Counted from the stretch's first letter, positions 11,099 to 23,752 are shown. The stretch is DNA of 64,000 bases from Lathyrus oleraceus (GCF_024323335.1 NC_066583.1:358304377-358368376), one strand, 5' to 3'. Program-made: numbers and translations. The notes: generated from the letters alone by a model not told the origin.

Positions 11099-11650
11099 GG
11101 TCTACAAATTTAAAACTTTTTCCGGAACAATTGTCTTGACATGTGCCATTATATCATGTGATTATTCTTATCCTTTCTCCCTCCTATATTATAAATAAAT
11201 TTCATATTTTTAGATTTATTAAATAATTAATGTATCTGATCTATAAGATTGTTCAGATAAGATCATATATTATTTTAGAAAATGTCCATTCTTTAATTCG
11301 TTGATTCTCATGAGATTTGTGTTGCAAGCTCTAAGTCTCAACCCATAATAGCTAGGTTATTACTTTATTTTGGGACTCCATATAGTTTGAATCGAGTTAT
11401 TCTTCTTTAGTTGAAGGTCCTAAGTGTGACCTTTAGTGGGATATGCTATGATGGGAGAGATCTATGTTATAATAGTTAGTCTATCATGAGATTCCTTTAA
11501 AAAGTCCAAGGTATGTGCCTTGCACGTCACAAATTTTGGAGATTTTTAAGAGGTCATAATGTCCGATAAAACCATGTTGTTGCATTCTCCCATGTTTATT
11601 GTCAGTGGGTTATGTGAAAAATTTTGTAGACATAGAAGCATGTTGGAATG
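11099..11650. other. No gene seen
   Basis: AT-rich, with short unsupported reading frames only. It separates the BMT5-like pseudogene from a copia gag remnant and carries none of the promoter sequence found upstream of the intact copy. Confidence 0.6.
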
Positions 11651-11659
11651 AAGGGTGAT

Positions 11660-11995
11660 ATTTCTTCATTTTTATTATGAAAGTTTTTTTTTTCGTGCCT
11701 CGTAAACTTTTTGAATTTGCGAATTAGAATATCCATGTCTTCATCACTATGATCTTGATAACTTTCTTTTTCTGACTCCGTGTCTTTGACCTTTACAACT
11801 TTCAGTGCAAGTCTCTTATTTTTCTTATCGCATTCTTCTCTTTCAGTAAGTCGATCTAGTTTAATATCATGTTTCTGTAATTTATCAAGCATAATACACA
11901 AATCCATAGTGGACAAGTCTATAGATTCAAAAATCACAACAACTTTAGTTTTCCAGTTGAAATTTGAACATCTAAGGGCATTGGAAATTAAATAC
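11660..11995 (-). pseudogene. Ty1/copia gag remnant
   Basis: The minus strand encodes DLSTMDLCIMLDKLQKHDIK, then ECDKKNKRLALK, DTESEKESYQDHSDEDMD and LIRKFKKFTRHEKKNF. This matches the pattern of the middle of copia gag proteins: a leucine-rich LSTLTLEELMGSL-like helix, the KKSKSLALKA motif, an acidic stretch, then a basic RKFKKF before the zinc knuckle. The knuckle itself and the rest of the element are missing. Its open frame runs on into the CA repeat and should not be read as a gene. Confidence 0.6.
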
Positions 11996-12075
11996 ACACA
12001 CACACACACAAACACATACACACACAAACACATACACACAAAAACACACGCACACATACACACACACACACACAT
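11990..12075. repeat. CA-rich simple repeat
   Basis: Interrupted (CA)n with CAAACACATA-type variants. The 270 bp that follow show no gene before the solo LTR at 12,350. Confidence 0.9.
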
Positions 12076-12349
12076 GCGTAAGGCTTAAGATACACTCACT
12101 TTTCATACTTAACTCTACCTCTTTTTAGACATATTCACTAACTTGGGTGTTGGAGTCTAACCTTGCAGGTAGTCCCCCACGTTCAACTGCATCAGAGACT
12201 TGCAACACCACATCAGGAGTCCACCACCTCAATTTACACCTAACTATGGCTCCGATCTAAAATAGTGACATTGTTTGTAGGAATCGACTTTTGATTCTTT
12301 CAAATTTCCATGATCAAATCATGTTTGGTCCAAAATCCTATTCGCTAAG

Positions 12350-15300
12350 TGTAATACCTCAATTTTGACCCTAAGATCCCACATGCTATCTCATCATATA
12401 CATTGGCTTTGGGATCACACCTTGGCATCCTCCTTACGCCTCATTCATTGAGTTTGCATTGGGAGAGATCACCAAGCATATTTGATTGTATTATACTTTG
12501 TTTTTCTTTGTTTGCTAACCAAAATATCAAAAATATGTCAATGTGTAGTTTACTTCTGTTGTAGGTAGTGTATGTGTTCTCCTATGCCTCATCAAGCTCA
12601 TATCTAGGGTTTGAGACCCTCAATGCAAGGAGACTAATCAAGAGATGATTTACATTGACTCTAGACATAATATATGAATTCTCATGATCTTCATTTATCA
12701 TTTTGATCAAGAATTTATCAAGAGCTTGAAGCTTGTTTGTCTTGGAAACCCTAATTCATCTGGGTATCTTGTGTGACTTCCTTAGCAAGTTTCTTCATCA
12801 TTTGATCAAATATTTCAAGGAGTAATGTTTCTTCATCATTTGGTCAAAACTGGGGTTACCTAGACCTTACCTCCTACAATTTTTGTCATATGAAAATGAT
12901 TCCAAGAGAAACATTACTCCTTATGACATTCCAAACAACTTTCATGTTGAATTCAAGATCTAGTTTTGTCTGTAAAGTCTTTTTTTATGGTGAACAATTA
13001 TAGGTCATTTTGTTTGAACCCTAGTTAGGAGGTCAACTTCCAAGGACCATAACTTGCTCAGTTTTTATGAGATGAAGGTCATTCAAGTTTTATGATCAAA
13101 TTAAAGATGCCATATCCAACTTTTATTCTTAGAATAAATTTAAATTCAACTTTCAAGGGCATGTGCCAAGAGGAAACATTATAGGTCAGTTTGGGCCATT
13201 ACCATTGAACAAGTGATTTTCCTCAACTTCTAAAATACATAACTCCTTCATGAAAAATTCAAATAAGGTCAAATTTATGACCAAATTGAATAGGTTTGAA
13301 AGAGATACAACTTTTATTAAGGAACTTTTTCCATTTGAATCCCATAGTAAAAGTTATTCAAGGCGGAAGAAGTGAACATTTGGCTTGGTACTTAGAAAAT
13401 TTTCATTTATGTTTTATTTTCCAAACTTCCACCTCAAAATTTATCATGATACAAGCTTCAAATAGAAACATGTTCAACATGAAAGTTGTTCCCCTTGATC
13501 TCACCTTTCCAAAAAGTCTAAGATCGACTCATTTTGCTAAGAATTGGGTGACTTGCGCATGGTTTCTCTTCAAGGCTCAATTTGGAAGAATCTCATGTTC
13601 ACTTTCCAATTTCCACTACATGATCATATGACACACTTTCAACATTGAACATGATGAAATTTGGACCTGATTACATCATTTCATGGGCCTATCACACGCA
13701 CATGCAACCATGCAAGGGTGAATTTTTATTTTTGACATTTTAAATGAAGTGTGTGGAAAGCAAATGCATTGCCTATAAATAAGACCCTTCATGCTCAAAA
13801 TTATACACACCTTGCCCAAGTTTTGAACCTGCAATCCTAACCCTCACCATTAGAGGATAAACTTGAAGATTTTCAATTGAAAATCGAGTTTCAATTTCAC
13901 TTCAGTTTTGAAGTTGAAACTCCAAGAATCCAAACCTTTCCTTGATCCAATTCAACTTCTGCAAGCTTCTGAAGTCAAGTAAAGGCCAATTGGAAGCAAG
14001 GTCAAGCAAGATTCAAGCTCCCTCGAAGGTGAATTTTTAGAAACTTCATCTCTTCGATTCTCTCTCAATTCTTCACCATTCTCTTTGATTTTTGGTTGAC
14101 TGAAGTCCTACCAATATAGCCAACAAGATTGAGTTGCTTTGAGGTCAAATCGAAGCAACTCAGTTCATGATCCTCAAAATTCAAATCCCTGTATCTTTTT
14201 ATATACTTGGAATTAGAAAAAATTGAGGCCAAATTCAAGATCCTGAGCATTTTCTCTATGAAATAGTGTCCTTGTTTTTCATTTTCCGTTGAGATGAAGT
14301 TGGACCAGTCCGGTGGAGGTCACCGGAGAAGATGATCGGAGCCCTAGCTCCGGTGGTGTGTTGGCACACTTCGTGGCCATCTGATCATGTTTGGATGTTA
14401 TAATCTGAGCCATTGCTTGTGAATACCACACATACATTACATTGACTGAAGACTACCATAGAAAGCGCGCATGTGGCCATCAGAACTGTCACCTCAATTA
14501 ATGAGGGAGATCTAATGGCCCTTGTTTTTTTCTAATTTCTTTTTATTTTCTGAATTTTTATTTAATCCTTTTATTTTGTTTAATTCATATCAATTTCATT
14601 TTTAATCCAAAAAATATGGAACTTTCACCAAAAATCTTTAAATATTTTTCTCTTTCATATTTTGAATTAAAATTATTTTTTGGATTAATTTTGATATTTG
14701 TCATGAATTAAATGTTTTTGTATATATTTTTAATTGTTTAAAAATACTTCTGACTTTTCAAAAATAGTGAATTTTTTGTCTAAGGTCCTTTGACCTTGTT
14801 TGACCTAGGATAAATCCCTTGGCCGTTTATTTGGTATTTTGAAGGGATTTTAGGTTTTGACCAAATTAAAATGTATTTTCATTCACTTTTAATTGATTAA
14901 ATACTTAAAAGTTATGTTAAACCATTTTCATGAGAGCTAGTGGCATACTTGTTGAATTATCCAAGTTGGAGCCCTTCTCATGGAAGATGTCTTGGTTTAA
15001 GGATTCATACTTGTGAAGGAATGGTTGAGTGTTCTCCAAAGAATGACTTAATCAATTAAAAAACACCGCTAATACTTGACTAACCTTTGACTAATTCTTG
15101 TTAATATTGTTTTACTTTCAAGTCATTTACTTTATGCAATTTAAATTTCAGTCATTTATCATTCATTGCCATTTACATTTCATTTAACTTGTTTATGTTT
15201 ATGTCATTTTCACTTTGCTCATTTGAGCCATATCTTGTGATTTGTATATATTTGTTTGTGTATTTTGGTTTTGTTTGTGGTCTTACGACCTTAAAATACT

Positions 15301-16491
15301 TAATAACAACAAAAACCCTAAAAAATGTCTGGTGGGCTGTTGATCTTGATCTGAACCCCTGGACTTAGAACTAGGCAACATTCCCTATGCAAAAAGGACT
15401 TGGCCAATGCCAACATTCTGAGACTGAGCTATTGTGAATTGAGCCTTCATCTGATGCAAACCTTGGATCTTGTTTGAATTCATCTGCTACTCTGTCTTTG
15501 TACTAATTGTTATTTTGACCTTGTGTTTGATGCTTTGCTTTGAGTTGATCAAGGAATATTTCATCTGATACATGAGAAGACAAAGAAGACTGCTAGCTTT
15601 TGGGATTGCTTGCTTGGATGTGGCTATCTTTATTTGATGCCTTGATCTTCATAATGTATGTATACTGCTAATTGCTCATTGATTATTGCTTGATTCAAAG
15701 TCCAAAGGGAAAATAGGATTTCTATATGACATTCTTGTCTGTTGGATTGCATACCATTGGTCAGATCTTTTCAACTCTTAACTTTTAATTTGTGCTTAGG
15801 ATAACCTCTTCATCTCCTCTCACTTCTTAAATTTCAAAATCTCTCCCTCTTTTCAAAAACTTTCTTTGCTTGTGATTTTAAACTTAGACATTGTTTAATG
15901 ATTAGAAACTTTGGCCTTATGTCATTGAATTTTCAAACACTTTCTTAAATCAAATTTGTAAATAAACTTAACCATATTAACTTAAATTTCAAAAGACAAA
16001 AAGAACTAACAACCCCATTCAAATTTTTGACCCTCTGTGCCTTTTCTTATTAAACTTTGTTAAAAGCAATTCATCAACTTTGAAATTTTTACCACGAACT
16101 ACGAGGTTTTGATCCCTCATTTTTATGTTGGTACGTAGGCACAAGTCCGAAGCTCTTGTCAAACACAAAAATGTAATCCATGAATTCTTTTCTCATCCCC
16201 ACACTCTATTTTTCTCAAACATCTTTTATACCAAACACATATGCACACATAAAAAAGGGCTCCCTAGGAGTACCTAGGGAACTTTGGGTGCTAACACCTT
16301 CCCTTTGTGTAACTAACCCCCTTACCTGTAACCTCTGTAATTTTATTAGTTTTGATTTGAAAACTTCTTATCTTTGGGTTTTGTTCGTACTTTTCCCTTT
16401 TCCTTTGGAAACAATAAAAGCGCGATGACGACTCTGGTTTTATTGACGTTAAGCTTATCCATAGCTTGATGGTCATGAATTTACCGCTACG
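12350..16491 (+). mobile_element. Solo LTR of an Ogre-type (Tat) Ty3 element
   Basis: The block starts TGTAATACCTCAATTTTGACC, close to the start of the Ogre LTRs at 37,775 (TGTCATACCCCAAAATTTG). It carries a TATAAATA box (13,774-13,781) and near its end the same GGGTGCTAACACCTTCCCTTTG segment as those LTRs. It is flanked by CTAAG on both sides (12,345-12,349 and 16,492-16,496), a 5-bp target duplication. No internal region or second LTR adjoins it, so it is a solo LTR left by LTR-LTR recombination. The last bases are ...GCTACG rather than the canonical CA, consistent with a point mutation. About 4.14 kb is in the range known for Ogre LTRs. It has no coding function. Confidence 0.75.
13774..13781 (+). 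promoter_or_regulatory. TATA box of the solo LTR
   Basis: TATAAATA within GCCTATAAATAAGACCC, set about 1.4 kb into the LTR, as in plant LTR promoters where U3 precedes the TATA box. Transcription would run rightward. Confidence 0.55.
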
Positions 16492-16496
16492 CTAAG

Positions 16497-17680
16497 ATGT
16501 AAAAGATAATATATGTTGTCACGCTGAAAATTGCTTAAAATATTCGGACCAGACTTCTGATTCTCGTTGTTAATGAGGCAGAAGGAAAATCACCATGTAA
16601 ATAAGGGTTTTCCTAACTAAAATTTCTTCGATCGACATAGCATAAAAATAAACAAGGAGTTCAGGAAATAAGGTCAACTATTCCAAGATCACAAAAAGAT
16701 TGAGATGATTCTTTGCGAAACATTATCGAAATTCAAGACCTCCACCATAATGAAAACTCTATACGACAACGAAAATTATGGTGATTCGATGTGCTTCTAA
16801 ATATTCGGGGACATACTACTATGAATGCATAGTTTGAGACAGCGCAAAAGACCAACACCGATGGACGTCCATCATCCTCACCACTCATTAGCACGAGATT
16901 ATAGATCCATGGAGGTCGGTCAGGAAATAAATGGATGGAAGAACCTTAAATGTGTGTTTGGTTGATATCCCCTCAAAGAAGTTATCATTGATGCTTTAAG
17001 GTGGTTCGTGACTAACGAAGCTAGACACGATGTCACCCCCAGTCCACCAATGAAAGAGTTTCACAAGTGAGTGCAAAGAGATATTCATCACCGTTTCTGA
17101 CCCATACGGAATGAGACGTCTTTTATAAAGAACAAATTTGTGAGGATTCCCATATCTAAAGTGGATAATACCTCATAGCCACAATGGCATGGACTTGAGG
17201 TTGACCTGAATATTGATGCTAAAAGTAGGGGAATCCAGATTGGGCAAGGTTCGAAAAGGTTCATGGATATGTCGACATAGTCAACTTCAACGACCAAGAA
17301 AAACAGAACCCAACGTTGTGATAAGGATAGTTCACATTCCAACGACAAGACAAATGTCTCGGGGTTGGGCTTAGACATCAAACCAACATTGCCCAACCTA
17401 GAAACTAACCTCCCAATATCAATCATGGGAGCATTGGCTTAATACTGAAGTCCACCCTCGTCACACGCTTAAGTGTGGTCCGTCATTTTAGGTTATTAAT
17501 CTTTAATCATTATATGTAATTTAACCAAAAGGTGACAACTTCAGAAGGAACTAAAATAACAATAGAAGTGATTTGAATATTATTCAATGTCAACCCAATT
17601 TTTAAGGATGACGAGTCGCATAACTATCCATATAGCGTTAGATGAAAGTGATCCCGAGAGTTGGGTGCGTCCTCAAAGAC
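16497..17680. other. Unresolved repeat-derived sequence
   Basis: No continuous gene. The frame at 17,088-17,426 on the minus strand matches nothing I recognise. Phrases such as AACATTATCGAAATTCAAGA and GGTGGTTCGTGACTAACGAA hint at a decayed Ty3/gypsy gag, but the evidence is too thin to claim it. Confidence 0.35.
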
Positions 17681-17681
17681 C

Positions 17682-18330
17682 CTGGCCAAGAATCTACTAT
17701 AAGTTGTGGGGTCCAAACAATATTTAGGCTAAGTATTTTTAAAATAAATTCAGAGATCAAATAATTTAATTATCTTTTGATATAACACTATTTGATATGA
17801 ATAACATTATATTTTCTATCAAAGTGGTGCAAGTTACCCCCTTCAAAAGCATGGTAAAAAATTGCATTAAGTTACAACATGTGCACCCTACCCACTTAGG
17901 AGCTAGCCACTCCAAAGGCGTATGAAGTGGAGCATGGAGGCGTAAACCTTGAACCAAACTCAAACTCAGGGGTAGTGAAAGGGGCTCAAATCATGGTCGA
18001 GGATGGTCCCCATCAAACCTAAAATAATACACCAGCTCCCAACGAACAAAATATTAAAAGACCTTGGCTAAGAATCTACCCTAAGTCGTGGAGTCCAAAC
18101 AATATTCAGGCAAAGTATTTTTAAAAGAAATTCAGAGAACGAATCATTTAGTTATATTATGATATAATACTATTTGATATGAATAACGTTACAAGTTACC
18201 CCTTTCAAAATCGGGGTCAAAGAAAAAAGCCCATTTATGAGCTAGCCACTCCAAGGGCGTAACCAATGAAGCTTTGACACGTTAACCTTGAACCAGGCTC
18301 AAACTTGGGGGAAAGGAAGATGGACCTAAA
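17682..18330 (+). repeat. Pair of diverged direct repeats (about 270-300 bp each)
   Basis: Segment 1 (about 17,682-17,985) and segment 2 (about 18,060-18,330) share, in order, GGCCAAGAATCTAC / GGCTAAGAATCTAC, GGGTCCAAACAATATT / GAGTCCAAACAATATT, TACTATTTGATATGAATAAC, GAGCTAGCCACTCCAA and CCTTGAACCA..CTCAAACT. The first copy has extra sequence in the middle. The origin is unknown; a retrotransposon untranslated region is likely. Confidence 0.7.
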
Positions 18331-18950
18331 TCTTTTCCAGGGATGGTGCCAGTGACCTTGAAAAATTACTCCAACTCCCAACTAATTAGACATGTAATAA
18401 TGAAACTCAAAAGATCATGCCAGTTCCCTACAAATAGGACGATTGAACCAAAACGTAACAAGATTCTCCACTTCTCAGCAGATAGAAAGTGTGAAGCAAA
18501 ATAAACCCAAAAGATGTCAAAGCCAAAGGACGATAGATCAATAAAGGAAAAAAAGAAACTCAAAAGCAAGCAAAGAAGTAAAAGGAAAGAAGTTTAATTA
18601 ATATAACAATATCATTACAAAGCCCAAAAGAGAAACAAAGGCACGCATGCCGAATTAATATGTGAAAAATTATTCATCATGCCCCTTCAGGGTGTCCATT
18701 ATCTCTGACTATAGTGCCATCTTAGACCACTTTCTTCATGTCCAACTCTGATTGGGGAGCCTGAGTACCTAGACACAACAACTCCACTTGATTGGTCGCA
18801 TCTTTGAAGGTTGCGAAGACGTTCTTAAGAATATCTCAAGTCCTTAAACGAGACAATCACTTCATCTTCACAAAGGTCAATTAGAGGTAGTCCAAACATT
18901 CCCTCAAATGACTTGCAGGATTTTGGGACTTACGAAAGTAAATTGTGTGG
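18331..18950. other. No gene seen
   Basis: Non-coding, low-complexity to moderately AT-rich sequence between the direct repeats and the hAT remnant. Open frames here are short and lack recognisable domains. Confidence 0.5.
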
Positions 18951-18954
18951 ACCA

Positions 18955-19157
18955 TCAAAAAATGAGTCTGATTTGGAAATTTGTTTGAATGAAAAAAAAT
19001 TAACCATGAGGAGTATGTTGAGTCGAATGTTTTGCAATATTGGAAAGCAAACGAGGGTAAATATCTTAAACTTTTTATATTGGCACGTGATCTTTTGAGC
19101 ATTCCAATTACTATAGTTGCCTCATAATCAACATTTAGTATATGTGGACGTATACTT
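18955..19157 (+). pseudogene. hAT transposase C-terminal domain, left part
   Basis: The plus strand encodes KNESDLEICLNEKKLTMRS, then in neighbouring frames YWKANEGKYLKLF and ARDLLSIPITIVAS. This is the hATC dimerisation domain of plant hAT transposases (usual pattern W..n...yP.L..la.d.L.ipisSvaSE..FS). Small frame shifts break it. It ends at the target duplication TACTT of the inserted copia element and resumes at 23,957. Confidence 0.75.
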
Positions 19158-19356
19158 TGTTGGTGCAAAGGTAGAATGAAAGATGAATATTCTATTCAGA
19201 GAATGACGGCTACAAACATGATAAAAGTTACAATGATTGTCACCCTATTTATAAGCTAAAACTAGGGTTACTAGAATAAGAGAAAATACTAAAATACCCT
19301 CTAACAAACTTAGGGGCTAAGAAAATAGTACAACTAAATATGAATTACTTCTAATA
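19158..19356 (-). repeat. Copia 3' LTR (199 bp)
   Basis: Identical by eye to 23,753-23,951. In element orientation it follows the PPT and ends ...CTTTGCACCAACA at 19,158. It contains CTTATAAATAGGG (around 19,240-19,252), a TATA-like box on the minus strand. Confidence 0.92.
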
Positions 19357-19368
19357 CCATCCCTTAAT
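19357..19368 (-). other. Copia polypurine tract
   Basis: Minus-strand AATTAAGGGATGG lies directly before the 3' LTR. The ORF stop codon is 12 nt upstream, so coding sequence runs almost to the LTR. Confidence 0.75.
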
Positions 19369-22300
19369 TCATATTCCATCAAAACTTGTAACACCAATTC
19401 CATCCCTTAATCTGAGGAATTGATCAGTCTTGATAGCTTTCGTCAGAACATCTGCCAACTGTTTCTGAGTGCTGCAGTGTACAACTTCTAACACTCCCCT
19501 CTGAACTTGATGTCTCAGAAAATGATACTTGGTCTCAATGTGCTTGCTTCTCCCATGCAACACTGGGTTTCTGGCAAGATTGATTGCAGACTTGTTGTCA
19601 ATCATCAGCTTCAGAGGTTTGTTTACTTTAATCTTCAGATCTTGCAATAGATTCAGAATCCACACAGCTTGGCATGCAGTAACAGCACCTGCAATGTATT
19701 CAGCTTCACAAGTTGACAATGCCACAACAGGTTGCTTCTTGGAACACCAAGAAATGGGACCTCCCAGAAATTTGAATAAGTACCCAGACGTACTTCTTCT
19801 GTCAACTCTGTCTCCACACCAATCAGAATCTGAATAACTCAGAAGTTCTGACTCATCCTTTCTTTCAGAAGGAAATAATACTCCATACTTCAGAGTTCCC
19901 TTGATATACCTCAGAATCCTGACTGCAGCTTGGTAATGGGACCACTTAGGTTTACTCATGAACCTACTAACCATCCCAACTGAATAGCAAATATCAGGTC
20001 TGGTATTGCACAAATACCTCAGAGAACCAACCAACTGTTTGAAGATTGTAGCGTCCACATCCTTTCCATCAGAGTCAGAATCCAGTTTCTGATTTGTATC
20101 AGAAGGTGTGACAGCAATCTTACAATTCTTCAATTCAAATCTCTTCAGAAGTTCTAATTCATACTTGAGCTGATGCAAAATAATACCTTTCTCAGAGTAT
20201 CTGAATTCTATCCCTAGAAAGTATGTCATTTTGCCTAGATCAGTCATTTCGAATTCATTCATCAGAACTTTCTTGAACTTGGCTATCTCCTGTTCAGAAC
20301 TTCCAGTCAGTAGTATATCATCAACATATAAACATACCAGAGTCATATTTCCTTCAGAAGTATGCTGAACATAGACACCGTACTCCATCTCACATTTCTG
20401 AAAGCCTTGCTTCTTGAAAAATGAATCAATCTTCTGATTCCAAGCTCTGGGCGCTTGTTTCAATCCATATAGAGCTTTGTATAATCTGTACACCATCCCT
20501 TCCTGATTCTTTTTCACAAATCCAGGAGGTTGTGACACGTAAACTTCTTCTTCTAATGGACCGTTCAGAAATGCAGATTTTACATCTAAATGCATCAGAG
20601 GCCAATTCCTGTTAGCAGCTATTGCAATCACCATTCTGATTGTTTCATGTCTTGCTACAGGTGCAAACACTTCAGAGTAATCCAACCCAGGTTTCTGTAG
20701 AAATCCTCTGGCTACCAACCTTGCTTTGTGTTTGCCAATTGAACCATCTGGCTTTAACTTCTGCTTGAAAACCCATCTGACGCTGATGGCTTTCTTGTCT
20801 TTTGGAAGTTCTGTCAGCTTCCAAGTCTTGTTTCTCTCTATAGCATCAAGTTCTTCTTTCATGGCCTTCAGCCAGAGCTTCTGCTTAAGAGCCTCTTCTG
20901 TACTTATGGGTTCAGAGTCTACTAACATGGCACACTGAATAACTTCTCCTTCAGAGTCTACTTCAGTGTCTTGCAGCATGTCAAATTCTGCATATCTTCT
21001 GGGGATGTTTCTGATTCTTTGTGGTCTCTGAACTTGTTCAGAGTCTTGAGCTTCAGAGTTTCTAGCTTCAGATGGTTGACTTCCTCCAGAGCTTTGACCA
21101 TCTTCAGGGGCTGGCATATTTCCAGAGTCTGAATTGCCACCAGAATCTGGATTACCATCAGAGTCTGGGTCATCAGAGTCTGGATCATCAGAGTCTGGAT
21201 CATCAGAGTCACCTTCATCTTCTGAGTCTTCTCTAGAGTCAGAATCACTATCAGAATCAGAATCAACGTCAGAGTTTACTCTTACTTCAGAAATTCTTAA
21301 CTCTGACCTTTCTTCAGAAGTTCTAACATCAGAATCAGATTGAGACTTATCCCAATTCCAAATTTCTGATTCCTTCACAATCACATCTCTGCTGAATTCA
21401 ATTTTGTTGGTTTCTGGACAATAGAGCTTGTATGCACCTGTACTGTGGTACCCTATCAGAATCATCACTTTGCTTCTATCATCCAGCTTCTGTCTTCTGG
21501 CTTCTGGAACATGTTTATAGCAAACAGAACCAAACACCTTCAGATGACTAACACTTTGCTTATCTCCAGTCCACTTCTGTATTGGAACTATTTCCTTCAA
21601 CTTCTTCGTAGGACATCGGTTGAGTACATACGTTGCAGTGGCAACAGCTTCTCCCCAGAGCTTCTGAGGAAGCTTCTTCTCCTTTAGCATGCTTCTCACC
21701 ATATCAAGCAAAGTGCGGTTTCTCCTTTCAGCAAGACCATTGTGTTGAGGGGTATAAGGAGCAGTAACCTCATGCTCAATTCCATTCTCCTCACAGAACT
21801 TCTGGAACTCTTTGGAGTTATACTCACCTCCACCGTCAGTTCTAAGAATCTTCAACTTCTGACCACTCTGATTCTCAGCCTTCATTCTGAACTTCTTGAA
21901 TTCATCAAACACCTCGTGTTTAAACTTAATAAGGGATACCCATGTCATTCTTGTGAATTCATCAACAAATAACACAAAGTATTTATTCCCTCCAATCGAT
22001 GCTACTGGAAATGGACCACACACATCAGAATGTACAACTCCTAAGGCATGTTTTGCTCTTGGAGCAGTTTCTGACGCAAATGGCAATCGTGGTTGTTTTC
22101 CTTCCATGCAAACTTTGCATGACTTTTCAGGCTTCTTAATTGCAGGAATTCCATGTACCAACTTCTTTGAATTCAGATGTTTTAAGCTTCTGAAATTCAA
22201 ATGACCAAATCTTCTGTGCCACAGCTCACTCTCCTTCTCAGCACTTGTTGCACTAAGACATTCTGAGTCTGCAGTTCTGACATTCACCTTGAATGTTCTA

Positions 22301-23616
22301 TTCCTTCCCTGTTCTGACTCCATAATCAACTTCTGATTGCAGTCATACAGCTTCAGAAGATTGTCCTTCATGGTAACTGAAAAACCTTTCTCAATTAATT
22401 GTCCCACACTCATCAGATTGCTTCTGATGCCAGGTACATACCACACGTTCTGAATCAATGCTGTTTTCCCATTGTTCAGAATCACTCTGACATTTCCCAT
22501 ACCTTCTGCATTAAGATATTTGTCATCAGCACATCTGATCTTTGTCCTCTTTTCAGAGTCAAAGTCAACCAGCCATTTCTTGTTTCCAGTAAGATGATTT
22601 GAACAGCCAGTGTCCATATACCACCAGTCTATCAGATCCATATCATCAGATTCAGAGGCCATCAATAGCACTGATTCGTCATCAGAACTTCTGGCTATAT
22701 TTGCTTCTTCTGATTTTCTCTCCTTGTTTGACCAACAGTCTCTAGCAAAATGACCAAACTTCTTACAGCAGTAACATTGGATTTTCTTCTTGTCATACTT
22801 CTCTTTTCCCTTCTGAGCATTCTTTTGTCTATCAGAGGTTGAGCTTTCTGACTTCTGACCACCATCAGATCTTCTCCTGGCTTCTGACTGCTTCTGATAC
22901 CTCCTATCAGAAGTTGCTTTCAGATCCTGCTGCTCTACTTCCCTTTCAGAAGTTCTCTCGGTTAAACGCAACTCTTGCGCTTCTAGACTGCTCTGCAGCT
23001 CTTCAATTCTCATGGTGCTCAGATCTTTGGAATGTTCTATTGCTACCACAATGTAATCAAATTGACAGGTAAGGGATCTCAATACCTTCTCCATGATTGT
23101 TTCTTCAGAAAGAGTTTCTCCACACGCTTTCATCTCATTAGTGATCAGAATCACTCTGGAGATGTATTCAGAAACTTTCTCATTATTCTTCATGTTGAGA
23201 TTCTCATATTGCTTTCTCAAGGACTGAAGCTTCACCTTCTTCACTGATGCGTCACCACCATAACATCTAACCAGTGTGTCCCGCGCAGCCTTTGCTGTCG
23301 TTGAATCTGCAATCTTCTCAAACACATTTACATCAACACATTGATGAATGAAGAACAATGCTTTCTGATCCTTCTTCCTTACTTCCTTCTGCGCGTTTTT
23401 CTGTTCATCCGTCGCATCTGCTGCTACCGGAACATAACCATCAGTGACAAGATCTAGAACATCTTGAGCACCGAACAGTACACGCATTTGGATCATCCAA
23501 CGATTCCAGTTTTTACCGTCAAATACTGGAAGTTTGGTGTTCATGTTGCCGTTTCCGTTCATCTTTCTACCTTGCACAGTACACTCAGATTTCTCACACA
23601 GTGTTTCCCAACCCAC
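19369..23616 (-). CDS. Ty1/copia Gag-Pol polyprotein
   Basis: One uninterrupted frame of 1,415 codons. The methionine at residue 19 (23,562) is a plausible alternative start. Domains in order: Gag (about 25-270); CCHC zinc knuckle [14 protein letters not shown] (about 280-293); aspartic protease DTGCSNH (about 335); pre-integrase [11 protein letters not shown]; integrase core with Asp in HSDVCGPF (about 530), Asp in RTDGGGEY (about 595) and Glu in GLAERRNR (about 627); an acidic Ser-Asp repeat linker (about 785-830); reverse transcriptase with YVDDILLTG (about 1,099); RNase H with SDWCGD (about 1,267), CEAEYI (about 1,303) and DNKSAI (about 1,340). Integrase before RT defines copia. All catalytic residues I can check are present. 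The protein would make virus-like particles, copy the RNA and integrate the DNA. Lineage within copia is not settled. Confidence 0.96.
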   Translation of the reverse strand: MGWETLCEKSECTVQGRKMNGNGNMNTKLPVFDGKNWNRWMIQMRVLFGAQDVLDLVTDGYVPVAADATDEQKNAQKEVRKKDQKALFFIHQCVDVNVFEKIADSTTAKAARDTLVRCYGGDASVKKVKLQSLRKQYENLNMKNNEKVSEYISRVILITNEMKACGETLSEETIMEKVLRSLTCQFDYIVVAIEHSKDLSTMRIEELQSSLEAQELRLTERTSEREVEQQDLKATSDRRYQKQSEARRRSDGGQKSESSTSDRQKNAQKGKEKYDKKKIQCYCCKKFGHFARDCWSNKERKSEEANIARSSDDESVLLMASESDDMDLIDWWYMDTGCSNHLTGNKKWLVDFDSEKRTKIRCADDKYLNAEGMGNVRVILNNGKTALIQNVWYVPGIRSNLMSVGQLIEKGFSVTMKDNLLKLYDCNQKLIMESEQGRNRTFKVNVRTADSECLSATSAEKESELWHRRFGHLNFRSLKHLNSKKLVHGIPAIKKPEKSCKVCMEGKQPRLPFASETAPRAKHALGVVHSDVCGPFPVASIGGNKYFVLFVDEFTRMTWVSLIKFKHEVFDEFKKFRMKAENQSGQKLKILRTDGGGEYNSKEFQKFCEENGIEHEVTAPYTPQHNGLAERRNRTLLDMVRSMLKEKKLPQKLWGEAVATATYVLNRCPTKKLKEIVPIQKWTGDKQSVSHLKVFGSVCYKHVPEARRQKLDDRSKVMILIGYHSTGAYKLYCPETNKIEFSRDVIVKESEIWNWDKSQSDSDVRTSEERSELRISEVRVNSDVDSDSDSDSDSREDSEDEGDSDDPDSDDPDSDDPDSDGNPDSGGNSDSGNMPAPEDGQSSGGSQPSEARNSEAQDSEQVQRPQRIRNIPRRYAEFDMLQDTEVDSEGEVIQCAMLVDSEPISTEEALKQKLWLKAMKEELDAIERNKTWKLTELPKDKKAISVRWVFKQKLKPDGSIGKHKARLVARGFLQKPGLDYSEVFAPVARHETIRMVIAIAANRNWPLMHLDVKSAFLNGPLEEEVYVSQPPGFVKKNQEGMVYRLYKALYGLKQAPRAWNQKIDSFFKKQGFQKCEMEYGVYVQHTSEGNMTLVCLYVDDILLTGSSEQEIAKFKKVLMNEFEMTDLGKMTYFLGIEFRYSEKGIILHQLKYELELLKRFELKNCKIAVTPSDTNQKLDSDSDGKDVDATIFKQLVGSLRYLCNTRPDICYSVGMVSRFMSKPKWSHYQAAVRILRYIKGTLKYGVLFPSERKDESELLSYSDSDWCGDRVDRRSTSGYLFKFLGGPISWCSKKQPVVALSTCEAEYIAGAVTACQAVWILNLLQDLKIKVNKPLKLMIDNKSAINLARNPVLHGRSKHIETKYHFLRHQVQRGVLEVVHCSTQKQLADVLTKAIKTDQFLRLRDGIGVTSFDGI
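21134..21266 (-). repeat. Acidic Ser-Asp repeat in the copia polyprotein
   Basis: Short in-frame repeats encode alternating SD residues followed by four tandem DPDSD-type pentapeptides between integrase and RT. The DNA repeats are 15 bp (TCAGAGTCTGGATCA type on the plus strand) and near-identical, suggesting slippage expansion within the linker. Confidence 0.85.
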
Positions 23617-23737
23617 AGAATTAAAATTCTGATCAGATTTTGTTCAAGATTCAACACGAATCTAAGAATCAAAATCAAACACACAAGACCTCACGTTCAC
23701 TCGTGTTTCCCGTGTTTCCCAATGAATCTGAACCGGA

Positions 23738-23750
23738 GCTCTAGATACCA
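23738..23750 (-). other. Copia primer-binding site
   Basis: Minus-strand TGGTATCTAGAGC, two bases inside the 5' LTR. Plant initiator tRNA-Met would prime at TGGTATCAGAGC; here one extra T splits the match, so priming probably relies on the first seven bases plus the shifted remainder. Confidence 0.75.
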
Positions 23751-23752
23751 AT

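Noticed and set aside
11990..12088. Cys-Val / Thr-His repeat ORFs
   Set aside because: They are translations of the CA-rich simple repeat; only the part below 11,995 on the minus strand resembles a protein (copia gag).
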